A DNA stretch of 9,150 nucleotides from an uncultured Verrucomicrobia subdivision 3 bacterium (GTDB taxonomy: Bacteria; Verrucomicrobiota; Verrucomicrobiia; Limisphaerales; UBA11358). The notes under the pieces are model-generated. The model saw only the letters and a program-made list of their open reading frames with translations. It made no database searches and had not been told where the DNA came from. The stretch is taken from positions 1 through 9,150 of the forward strand of contig CAIOUK010000229.1 in NCBI GenBank assembly GCA_903861445.1, given 5' to 3'. Below, piece after piece: positions 1 to 6,230 of this stretch. Numbering within the stretch: the stretch's first letter is position 1; the number at the start of each line of letters is the position of its first letter. The position numbers were made by a program, and so were the translations under genes.

Positions 1-1
1 C

Positions 2-439
2 GACACAAAGTTCGAGCGGCTTGGCGTGTTTGCTTACTCGAAGGAAGACGGCACGCGCGCGGGCGCGATGGCCGGCCAGCTTTCCGACAAGGTGAAACAA
101 AAGCGTCGCGAACTCGCGATGGCCGCGCAACACAAAGTCGCCATCGCCGTCTCGGAAAGTTTCGTTGGACGCGAACTCAAAGTCCTCATCGAAGGCGAGG
201 CGAATGAAAAGCAATTGCAGTCCGCCAGCGTAAGTTCGTGGGAACACGGCCTGATGCGGGAAAAGGAAATTCGAAATTCGAAATTCGAAATTCGAAATTT
301 TCTAGTTGGTCGCGGCGAAGCGGATGCACCGGATATTGACGGCCGGGTTTATGTGCGCGGCAAATTGCCCGTGGGAGAATTCGCCAAGGTTAAAATCATC
401 GGCCACACGGATTACGATTTGATTGCCGAACCAATATGA
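2..439 (+). CDS. rimO: Ribosomal protein S12 methylthiotransferase RimO, C-terminal part (5' end outside window)
   Basis: RimO is a radical-SAM enzyme that methylthiolates the conserved aspartate of ribosomal protein S12. Only the C-terminal 145 residues are present; the reading frame is open from base 2, so the GTG at 26 is internal, not a start. The visible part begins with the end of the catalytic region (FERLGVFAYSKEDGT, typical of RimO just before the linker helix) and continues into the C-terminal TRAM domain, recognisable from GEADAPDIDGRVYVRG and VKIIGHTDYDLIAEP near the end. The radical-SAM cysteines lie upstream of the window. The ADAPDIDG form separates RimO from the related MiaB. 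An exact heptanucleotide repeat encodes the residues EIRNSKFEIRNF just before the TRAM GEADAPD segment, giving an unusual linker. The stop overlaps the start of the ankyrin gene as ATGA. Confidence 0.9.
   Translation, partial: DTKFERLGVFAYSKEDGTRAGAMAGQLSDKVKQKRRELAMAAQHKVAIAVSESFVGRELKVLIEGEANEKQLQSASVSSWEHGLMREKEIRNSKFEIRNFLVGRGEADAPDIDGRVYVRGKLPVGEFAKVKIIGHTDYDLIAEPI
266..300. repeat. Exact tandem heptanucleotide array inside rimO
   Basis: Four perfect copies of GAAATTC (266-293) are followed by a fifth copy with one change, GAAATTT (294-300). The frame stays open through the array, which is read as EIRNSKFEIRNF. As the unit is 7 bases, reading cycles through all three frames every 21 bases. 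The unit is much more AT-rich than the surrounding rimO sequence. Confidence 0.93.
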
Positions 440-933
440 AAAATAAATTGATCATTTTGGGAATTATATTTTTGGCAATATCAGTTTTTTATTGCCGGCC
501 ATTATCACGACACAACCAAGTATTAACTTTTAAGTCCTTGATTGAAAAAGGTGATGTTGATGGCGTTTCTAAAATGGTTAAAGCCGCTCCTTGGCTTTTA
601 ACTGTTCCATTGGAAAATGATCATCGGTGGAATTGGAAAGCTTTCTCTATTGTTGTGGGGCGGGGCCAAGAAGCAATGGCCAGCAACCTTCTTGTTTTGG
701 GGGCTGATGTAAATGAACTTGACGCCCGTCATTCTACACCACTGCATTATTTAGCATCAAACTATTCAGATACAAATATGATAATATTTTTGCTCAAGCA
801 TGGTGCAGATGTCAGCATTACAAACTGTAAAGGTGAAACGCCTTTTGATATAGCTGTTTCACTCGATAAGCCGGATTATATCAAAGGGCTGTTATCAACT
901 AACAAATTTCACACAACAAACTTGCCGAATTAG
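436..933 (+). CDS. Membrane-anchored or exported ankyrin-repeat protein, AT-rich
   Basis: A 165-residue protein with a short basic start followed by a hydrophobic stretch at about residues 4-19, which looks like a signal peptide or signal anchor. Cys20 follows it, but the preceding VFY is a poor lipobox. From about residue 30 the protein consists of ankyrin-type helices: an N-terminal capping region (FKSLIEKGDVDGVSKMV), then repeats marked by LLVLGADVNELDARHSTPLHYLA and by FLLKHGADVSITNCKGETPFDIAV. Ankyrin repeats bind protein partners; the partner cannot be told from sequence. Composition differs strongly from the neighbours: two 60-base rows counted by hand (541-600 and 781-840) give about 38% and 37% GC, against 67% in a yicC row (1141-1200). 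This suggests acquisition from elsewhere. Its ATG overlaps the rimO stop (ATGA), so translation may be coupled. No biochemical role can be assigned. Confidence 0.82.
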   Translation: MKNKLIILGIIFLAISVFYCRPLSRHNQVLTFKSLIEKGDVDGVSKMVKAAPWLLTVPLENDHRWNWKAFSIVVGRGQEAMASNLLVLGADVNELDARHSTPLHYLASNYSDTNMIIFLLKHGADVSITNCKGETPFDIAVSLDKPDYIKGLLSTNKFHTTNLPN

Positions 934-1016
934 GGTTGCAAGGTTATTACCGGCGCTAGATGTTGGCTCTCAAAATTTATTCGCCTGCGTCTGTGAATTC
1001 CGACATCATCGGCTCA

Positions 1017-1898
1017 ATGAAATCCATGACGGGTTGCGGGCGCGGCGAATGCGCCCAGGACGGTTTTAAGGTCACGGTCGAGTTGAGTTCCGTGAACCGC
1101 AAGCAGGCCGAGGTGTCGGTCACGCTGCCGCGCGAGATGGATATGCTCGAAACGCCGGTGCGCGACGCCATCAATCGTCACGTCGCGCGCGGGCGCGTGA
1201 ACGCGCGGGTCTCGCTGCACGCCGCCGAGGATAAACTTTCCGCCCGCAAACACATCAATGCCGCGCTCGCCAAAGATTACGCCGCCGAATTTGCGCGGCT
1301 GGCGAAGCAGTTGAAAATTTCCGGCGAGGTGACGCTGGATCAAGTCTTGCGCGCGCCGGGCGTTTTTCACACCGATGAAGAACTGGCCGAGACGGAAGAT
1401 CTGTGGCCGGCGGTGGAAAAGGCTTTGACGCAGGCGCTCGCTGCGCTGGTGAAAATGCGCGAACGCGAAGGCGCACATCTGGCGAAAGATTTGACCGCGC
1501 GCGTCGGCGTGATGCGTTTGGCCGTGGAGAAAATCCAGAAGCAGGCGCCGCATACGGCGGAAAATTACCGGCAAAATCTGGTGGAACGCATCAAGTCCGC
1601 CGGTCTGGAAAACATTGCGCCGGATGACGAGCGGCTGCTGAAGGAAATCGTTTTGTTTGCCGACCGCTCGGACATTTCGGAGGAATTGACGCGGCTGCAA
1701 AGCCATTTCCAGCAGTTCGCCGACTGCTGCAAGGCGAAGGAACCGGTCGGCCGCACGCTGGATTTTCTCGCGCAGGAAATGAACCGCGAAATCAATACCA
1801 TCGGCTCAAAGGCGAATGACGCGATCATCTCGCGCGAGGTGGTGACGCTGAAAGCGGAACTGGAAAAATTCCGCGAGCAGGCCATGAACGTCGAATGA
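1017..1898 (+). CDS. yicC: YicC family endoribonuclease
   Basis: YicC/YloC proteins are conserved bacterial stress-associated proteins shown in other species to act as endoribonucleases. The 293-residue product is close to the usual family length of about 290. It opens with MKSMTGCGRGE, matching the family's SMTGFGRGE start but with Cys where Phe is common, and ends with the signature EMNREINTIGSKANDAIISREVVTLKAELEKFREQ-type segment (key residues N, R, E, N, T, G, S, K). The N-terminal YicC_N and C-terminal DUF1732-type regions are both complete. A longer reading from the ATG at 960 would add 19 residues unlike the family, so the ATG at 1017 is preferred. Neither start has a clear Shine-Dalgarno sequence. 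The 83 bases between the ankyrin gene and 1017 show no convincing promoter by eye. The stop overlaps the gmk start (ATGA); a yicC-gmk pairing is common in bacteria. Confidence 0.92.
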   Translation: MKSMTGCGRGECAQDGFKVTVELSSVNRKQAEVSVTLPREMDMLETPVRDAINRHVARGRVNARVSLHAAEDKLSARKHINAALAKDYAAEFARLAKQLKISGEVTLDQVLRAPGVFHTDEELAETEDLWPAVEKALTQALAALVKMREREGAHLAKDLTARVGVMRLAVEKIQKQAPHTAENYRQNLVERIKSAGLENIAPDDERLLKEIVLFADRSDISEELTRLQSHFQQFADCCKAKEPVGRTLDFLAQEMNREINTIGSKANDAIISREVVTLKAELEKFREQAMNVE

Positions 1899-2563
1899 AA
1901 TCAAAAAAACAGAAGTCAGAAGTCAGAAGTCAACAGCCGGCGGCGAAAAAAAATTCCGCCCCGTTGCTTATCTTGATTTCCGCGCCGTCGGGCGGCGGCA
2001 AGACGACGTTGTGCGATTTGCTGCTCAAGTCGCGCCGGGAAATGACGCGAGCCATCACCTGCACCACACGTCCGCCGCGTCCGGGCGAAAAGGATGGCGT
2101 GGATTATTATTTTCTGGCCGCCGCCGATTTTCTGAAGCGCGTGCAGGCGGGAAATTTTCTGGAGCACGCCACCGTCTATGGCAACAGCTACGGGCTTTTG
2201 AAATCGGAGCTGCTCGGCAAACTGCGCGCGGGCAAAGACGTTTTGCTGAACGTGGACGTGCAGGGCGCGGCGACCATCCGCGCGGCGGCGCTGGCGGAAC
2301 CGGAGTTGCGCGCGGCGCTGGTCACGGTTTTTCTGACGCCGGCCTCGCTGGAGATTTTGGAACAGCGCCTGAAGAAGCGGAATTCCGACGCACCGGCGGT
2401 CATCCAGAAACGGCTGGCGGTGGCAAAACAGGAAATTTCGCAGTGGAAGAATTTTGATTACCTGCTCATCAGCACCAGCAAGCCGGAGGATTTGCGGCGG
2501 GCGCTGGCGATTGTGGAGACGGAAAAAATGCGCGTAGCCCGGGCGAGCGCGCCGGAGTTTTAG
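1895..2563 (+). CDS. gmk: Guanylate kinase
   Basis: Guanylate kinase phosphorylates GMP to GDP with ATP in cytosolic purine nucleotide metabolism. The P-loop is at residues 30-37 (APSGGGKT, Lys36); most family members have GPSG(A/S)GKS, so the first Gly is replaced by Ala and the Ser by Thr. The GMP-binding region includes TTRPPRPGEKDGVDYYF (Arg59, Arg62), FLEHATVYGNSYG (Glu90, Tyr95, Tyr99) and LNVDVQGA (Asp121). The core is complete through the lid and C-terminal helix (FDYLLIS about residue 189). The 222 residues include an N-terminal extension of about 23 residues before the first strand, lysine-rich and partly encoded by a heptanucleotide repeat. The ATG at 1895 overlaps the yicC stop, which favours it; a TTG at 1964 would remove the extension but has little else to recommend it. 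rpoZ, often next to gmk, is not present downstream. Confidence 0.95.
   Translation: MKSKKQKSEVRSQQPAAKKNSAPLLILISAPSGGGKTTLCDLLLKSRREMTRAITCTTRPPRPGEKDGVDYYFLAAADFLKRVQAGNFLEHATVYGNSYGLLKSELLGKLRAGKDVLLNVDVQGAATIRAAALAEPELRAALVTVFLTPASLEILEQRLKKRNSDAPAVIQKRLAVAKQEISQWKNFDYLLISTSKPEDLRRALAIVETEKMRVARASAPEF
1911..1931. repeat. Exact tandem heptanucleotide array in the gmk N-terminal extension
   Basis: Three perfect copies of AGAAGTC (1911-1917, 1918-1924, 1925-1931). The total of 21 bases is a multiple of three, so the array adds exactly seven codons without shifting frame; it covers the KSEVRSQ part of the extension. It sits 16 bases after the start codon, upstream of all catalytic residues. 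Confidence 0.9.
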
Positions 2564-2609
2564 CATTGCAGATTTGCGATTGCGGATTGCGGAATTAAGT
2601 TCAAATTCA
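2561..2609. repeat. Imperfect heptad repeat filling the gmk-coaC spacer
   Basis: The spacer between gmk and coaC can be laid out almost completely in 7-base units: TAGCATT, GCAGATT, TGCGATT, GCGGATT, GCGGAAT, then the more divergent TAAGTTC and AAATTCA. The first unit includes the gmk stop codon. The clearest part is 2568-2595. No Shine-Dalgarno sequence or hairpin is evident, so the spacer appears to be mainly repeat. Confidence 0.75.
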
Positions 2610-2613
2610 AACC

Positions 2614-3162
2614 ATGAGTGCGGCACTAAAAATTATTCTCGGTGTGACCGGCTCCATCGCTGCGCACAAAGCGGCGGATTTGGCGTCGCTGCTCACCAAA
2701 ACCAAATGCGATGTGCGCGTGGTAATGACAGCAGATGCGCAGCGCTTCATCGCACCGCTGCCGTTCAAGACGCTCACGCGCAATCCGGTGGTCACGGATC
2801 TTTACGACGAGGACGAAGGTTGGAAGCCGACGCACATCGAGCTAGCGGACGCGGCGGATTTGCTGCTCATCGCACCGGCCACAGCCAATGTCATCGCGAA
2901 AATGGCCAATGGTCTTGCGGACGATGCGCTGACATGCATCGCGCTGGCACTGAATCCCAAGGCAAAGATTTTAGTCGCGCCGGCGATGAACGGGAAAATG
3001 TGGCAACACGCGGCGACGCAGGCAAATGTGGCCACGTTAAAAAAACGCGGCGTAAAATTCATCGGGCCAGATGAGGGACTGCTTTCCTGCGGCTATGAAG
3101 GCATCGGGCGTTTGTGGCCGGTGGGAAAAATTGCGGCGTGCGCCTTAAAATTGTTGCGCTGA
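2614..3162 (+). CDS. coaC: Phosphopantothenoylcysteine decarboxylase (CoaC flavoprotein), stand-alone
   Basis: CoaC decarboxylates 4'-phosphopantothenoylcysteine to 4'-phosphopantetheine with FMN, in coenzyme A synthesis. Diagnostic residues of the HFCD flavoprotein family are present almost at the positions of the E. coli CoaBC N-terminal half: GVTGSIAAHKA at 10-20 for FMN binding, His74 in THIELAD, the substrate-clamp motif PAMNGKMW at 123-130 (Asn126), and Cys159 in LLSCGYEGIGRL, matching the active-site ACG-x-x-G-x-GRM pattern. At 182 residues it ends where the CoaB synthetase domain would begin in the usual bifunctional protein of about 400 residues. The stop is followed after 18 bases by an unrelated histidine kinase, so the CoaB half is not simply frame-shifted here. 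Other HFCD decarboxylases (EpiD, UbiX types) are less likely because the PXMNXXMW and CoaC-type Cys motifs are both intact. Confidence 0.88.
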   Translation: MSAALKIILGVTGSIAAHKAADLASLLTKTKCDVRVVMTADAQRFIAPLPFKTLTRNPVVTDLYDEDEGWKPTHIELADAADLLLIAPATANVIAKMANGLADDALTCIALALNPKAKILVAPAMNGKMWQHAATQANVATLKKRGVKFIGPDEGLLSCGYEGIGRLWPVGKIAACALKLLR

Positions 3163-3180
3163 TTTGTCCGCGGCGAATTT

Positions 3181-4575
3181 ATGAAACCAAGCCATGCCCA
3201 ATGGCTAAAGCGGTTGCCGGCGCTGTTTGAAATTCCGGCGCCGGATCCACCGCGTCTGCTGCACCGAATCGTGATGGTGGAACGAAACATCATGCTGCCC
3301 GTCAAGGCGGCGCTCATCGCGATTATTTTTTATTCGTTTGACATCGCGTCGTGGGCGGGCCTGGAGAACAGCCTATTTGAAGTGATGGTGGATACGGTGC
3401 AGTTTCTTTTTTGGTTTTATCTGCTGGCCAATATCATCCTGACACTGCTGTTGTTCGCGGCGGAACGGCTGCCGCTGGCGGTGGTGCAATGGGCGGTCGT
3501 CACCGGCAGTTTTGTGGACGGGATTTTTGTCGCTGGCGTGGTGCTGCTGACCGGCGGGCTGAACAGCGTTTGCTTTTGGCTGTTCGTGGTGCTCATCATC
3601 CGCAATTCCCTGAGCGTGCCGCCGGGAATATCGCAGTTGATTTCCAATCTCGTCATCAGCCTGTGCTACGTGCTGGTGGCGGTGCTGGACGTTTCCGTTT
3701 TTCAAAATCTGGATGACACCATCCGGCATGTGCTGGATTTGAGCACACATGAGGAGCTGGGCCAACCGTTCGTGCTCCGGCTGGTGGTGCTGCTGCTCAC
3801 GGCCGTCTGCTGCTCCGGCCTCGAACTGCTATTGCAGCGCCAGCAACTCGCCGCCGAGGAGGCTGCTGAATTCGCCGCGCGGGCGGGGCAATTGCGTTCC
3901 GCCGGCCGGCTCGCGGCGGAATTTGCGCACCAGATTAAAAATCCGCTGGCCATCATCAACAACACCGTTTTTTCATTGCGGCGTTCATTAAAAAATCAAA
4001 ATGCCGCCACCGCTGCGCAGCAGTTGGAAATCATTCAGGAAGAAGTTTCGCGCGCCGACCGCGTCATCACCCAAATCATGGGCTACACGCAATTAAGCGA
4101 AGGCCGCGTGGAAAAACTGGACGTGGCGGAAGAAATTCAACGCACGGTGGAACTGGTTTTCCCGCCGGCGGCGACCACAGACATCCAAGTGGAAAAACAA
4201 ATCACCGGGCCATTCCCGCCGTTGCTCATGCAGCGGGCGCATCTGCGCGAGGTGCTGGTGAACTTGTTGCAAAATGCCGGTGAAGCGATGGCCGGACACG
4301 GTAAAATCATCCTGACCGCCGAAACGCTGCGGGATCATGGCATCCAGATTTCCGTGCGGGATGCCGGGCCGGGCATTGCCCCGGACAAGTTGGAACGGAT
4401 TTTCGAAGCGTATTTCACCACGAAAGAAAAAGGCACCGGCCTAGGCCTCGCCATCGTCAAACACAACGTCGAACTTTACGGCGGCACGGTGCGGGTGGAT
4501 TCCGCGCTTGGAAAGGGCGCGAAATTCACGGTATGCTTTCCCGCCAAGGCGCTGCTGAAGCCCTTCGCCAAATGA
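3181..4575 (+). CDS. Membrane sensor histidine kinase (NtrB/AtoS-like catalytic core)
   Basis: This is the sensor of a two-component system, predicted to autophosphorylate on His250 and pass the phosphate to the regulator encoded next. About six hydrophobic segments are visible (roughly residues 41-60, 75-94, 101-122, 128-140, 155-171 and 198-217), joined by short loops, so there is no sizeable periplasmic sensing domain. A short charged linker (about 218-240) leads to the dimerisation/phosphoacceptor helix with H-box FAHQIKNPLAIINN (His250). The ATPase domain has the N-box NLLQNAGEAM (Asn365), the G1 box DAGPGIAP (Asp394) and the G2 box GTGLGLAIVKHN (418-429). All catalytic motifs are intact, so it should be active. 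The signal is unknown; a membrane or lipid-state cue is possible given the topology, but this is inference. No clear ribosome binding site precedes the ATG at 3181. The stop overlaps the next gene as ATGA. Confidence 0.93.
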   Translation: MKPSHAQWLKRLPALFEIPAPDPPRLLHRIVMVERNIMLPVKAALIAIIFYSFDIASWAGLENSLFEVMVDTVQFLFWFYLLANIILTLLLFAAERLPLAVVQWAVVTGSFVDGIFVAGVVLLTGGLNSVCFWLFVVLIIRNSLSVPPGISQLISNLVISLCYVLVAVLDVSVFQNLDDTIRHVLDLSTHEELGQPFVLRLVVLLLTAVCCSGLELLLQRQQLAAEEAAEFAARAGQLRSAGRLAAEFAHQIKNPLAIINNTVFSLRRSLKNQNAATAAQQLEIIQEEVSRADRVITQIMGYTQLSEGRVEKLDVAEEIQRTVELVFPPAATTDIQVEKQITGPFPPLLMQRAHLREVLVNLLQNAGEAMAGHGKIILTAETLRDHGIQISVRDAGPGIAPDKLERIFEAYFTTKEKGTGLGLAIVKHNVELYGGTVRVDSALGKGAKFTVCFPAKALLKPFAK

Positions 4576-5987
4576 GCGTGCCATTGCCACCCGTGCTCGT
4601 CGTAGATGACGAGAAGAATATGCGCCGTTCGCTCCAGACCATGCTGGGCGACGAAGGCTACGCTGTGCGCGCAGCGGAATCCGCCGAGGAAGCATTGGGT
4701 TTGCTGGCGCGGGAAAATTTTTTCATGGTCATCACGGACGCACGGCTCGGCGGCATGACTGGCTATGAATTTCTCACCAAAATCCACCGCGAGTGGCCGG
4801 ATTTACCATCGTTGATGATTACTGCCTACGCGACGCCCAAGCTCGCGGTCGAAGCCATCAAGGCCGGCGCGATGGACTATCTCTCCAAGCCATTCGAACC
4901 GGAGGAATTATTTCATGCAGTCGAGCGCTGTGCCGAACGCCATCGGCTGTTGCAGGAAAACGCTGCGTTGCGCGCGCGCGCCGGGGTCAATTTCAGCCTC
5001 GAACAAATTGTCGGCGACTCGCCGAAGATGCGGGAACTGCGCCAGCTCATCCGGACGGTGGCGGCGACGGATGCCCGGGTGTTGATTCTCGGCGAAAGCG
5101 GCACCGGCAAGGAACTCGTGGCCGGCGCGCTGCACACGTTGAGCCCGCGCACGGCGGAAAATTACATCCGCATCAACTGCGCGGCCATTCCCGAACAACT
5201 GCTGGAAAGCGAATTGTTCGGCCACGAAAAAGGCGCATTCACCGGCGCGGTGAAACAGAAATTTGGCCGCGTCGAGGAAGCCGATGGCGGCACGGTGTTT
5301 CTCGATGAAATCGCCGACATGAGCAAGCCGCTCCAGGCAAAGCTGCTGCGCTTTCTGGAGGACGGCACTTTTACCCGCGTCGGCGGCACGGAAGAATTGC
5401 GCGTAAATGTCCGGCTCGTCGCGGCGACCAATCGCGACATCGCCAAAGCCATGGCGGCGGGCGAGTTTCGCGAGGATTTATTTCATCGCTTGAATGTCGT
5501 GCAATTCAATTTGCCACCATTGCGCGAACGCGGCGACGACGTGCGGCTGCTGGCCGAACATTTTTTGAACTTTTTCCGTGCGAAGATGAACAAGCCCGTC
5601 ACCGGCTTCACGCCGGCGGCGATTCAGACCCTGCAGGCGCAACGCTGGCCCGGGAATGTGCGCGAGTTGCGCAACGCCGTCGAGCGCGCGCTGATTTTAG
5701 AAAACAGCCGTGAGATCCAACCCGCCAGTTTGCCGTCAGCCACCGTAGAGTTGCGCCCGCTGAACGCCACCGCCCTGCTCGCCCCGGAGGAATCGCTGGA
5801 CACCGCGCTGCAACGACTAGAACGGGGGTTGATTCAGACCGCGCTGGAGCAGAATAATTTCAGCCTGACACGCGCCGCCGAACACCTTAAGCTCTCGCGA
5901 CACTCGTTGCGCTACCGGATGCAGCGTTTGAACATGAAACCGGTCGGCGGTGAGGCCGGTGAAACGACAGACGTGATTGACCAATGA
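4572..5987 (+). CDS. Sigma54-dependent response regulator, NtrC family
   Basis: A 471-residue three-domain activator and the evident partner of the upstream kinase. The receiver domain (about 7-120) has the acidic pair Asp12/Asp13, phosphoacceptor Asp56 in ITDARL, Thr84 and Lys106. The AAA+ domain (about 145-380) has Walker A GESGTGKE at 174-181, the sigma54-contacting GAFTGA loop intact at 221-226, Walker B FLDEI (Asp245, Glu246) and an arginine-finger region ending WPGNVREL. The C-terminal Fis-type helix-turn-helix (about 428-455, LTRAAEHLKLSRHSLRYRM) binds DNA. With GAFTGA present it should activate RNA polymerase containing sigma54, so an rpoN gene is expected elsewhere. The ATG at 4572 is chosen because it overlaps the kinase stop and begins just before the receiver's first strand; the upstream ATG at 4533 only adds 13 residues read inside the kinase gene. 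No convincing -24/-12 promoter was seen by eye in the window. Confidence 0.95.
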   Translation: MSVPLPPVLVVDDEKNMRRSLQTMLGDEGYAVRAAESAEEALGLLARENFFMVITDARLGGMTGYEFLTKIHREWPDLPSLMITAYATPKLAVEAIKAGAMDYLSKPFEPEELFHAVERCAERHRLLQENAALRARAGVNFSLEQIVGDSPKMRELRQLIRTVAATDARVLILGESGTGKELVAGALHTLSPRTAENYIRINCAAIPEQLLESELFGHEKGAFTGAVKQKFGRVEEADGGTVFLDEIADMSKPLQAKLLRFLEDGTFTRVGGTEELRVNVRLVAATNRDIAKAMAAGEFREDLFHRLNVVQFNLPPLRERGDDVRLLAEHFLNFFRAKMNKPVTGFTPAAIQTLQAQRWPGNVRELRNAVERALILENSREIQPASLPSATVELRPLNATALLAPEESLDTALQRLERGLIQTALEQNNFSLTRAAEHLKLSRHSLRYRMQRLNMKPVGGEAGETTDVIDQ

Positions 5988-6229
5988 ATCCATTCAAAAT
6001 GCCAACTTCGAGCGGCGAGGCGGACTGGCTTTTTTTTGGCGTTATCCTGACGGCCGTCGGCCTGGGCATCACGATTTTTTTCATCTGGTTTTATTTGGCC
6101 GATAAAACCGGCAAAAAGCAGACGCGCAAACGCCGGCACCGGCATGAGCGCCGGCACAATCCCACACTGTCCGAAACCGGTGGCCTGCCGCCGAAACGCG
6201 ATTCCAACCAGCCGCCACGGGGGACGTGA
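5984..6229 (+). CDS. Small single-pass membrane protein with basic, histidine-rich tail
   Basis: I do not recognise a named family for this 81-residue product. It has a short polar N-terminus, one hydrophobic segment at about residues 15-38 (WLFFGVILTAVGLGITIFFI and following), then a strongly basic tail (KTGKKQTRKRRHRHERRH, 41-58) and a proline-containing end with NPTLSETGGLPPKR. By the positive-inside rule the tail should be cytoplasmic. It could contact membrane lipids, nucleic acid or the neighbouring kinase; none of these is shown. It is probably a real gene: its ATG overlaps the regulator stop as ATGA, hpnD starts two bases after its stop, and the membrane segment and tail read as a coherent protein with the same high-GC composition as the neighbours. 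A second Met at residue 6 is a possible alternative start. Confidence 0.7.
   Translation: MNPFKMPTSSGEADWLFFGVILTAVGLGITIFFIWFYLADKTGKKQTRKRRHRHERRHNPTLSETGGLPPKRDSNQPPRGT
6219..6224 (+). promoter_or_regulatory. Shine-Dalgarno-like site deciding the hpnD start
   Basis: A purine run GGGGGA lies six bases before the ATG at 6231. It supports that start over the in-frame ATG at 6144, which would add 29 residues read inside the small membrane-protein gene. Confidence 0.55.
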
Positions 6230-6230
6230 T

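Noticed and set aside
960..1016. N-terminal extension of yicC from the ATG at 960
   Set aside because: The family begins at (M)xSMTGxGRGE, matching the ATG at 1017; the extra 19 residues are not family-like and no ribosome binding site supports 960.
934..1016. Possible promoter (TTGCAA near 936) between the ankyrin gene and yicC
   Set aside because: No matching -10 element at a normal spacing; too weak to list as a feature.
1014..1706. Long - strand open frame (230 codons) opposite yicC
   Set aside because: It lies wholly antisense to the well-supported yicC frame, and its Arg/His/Gln-rich translation looks like the reverse of high-GC coding sequence, with no recognisable domain.
1916..2626. 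Long - strand open frame (236 codons) opposite gmk
   Set aside because: Antisense to gmk with the same Arg/Gln-rich reverse-coding look; no family features.
3490..4700. Several antisense frames of 80-130 codons over the histidine kinase
   Set aside because: All are antisense or out of frame to a kinase with intact H, N, G1 and G2 boxes.
6126..6155. GCCGGC-rich near-palindromes in the small membrane-protein gene as a regulatory hairpin
   Set aside because: They are explained by the Arg/His codons of the basic tail in high-GC coding sequence, and no terminator or operator layout is evident.
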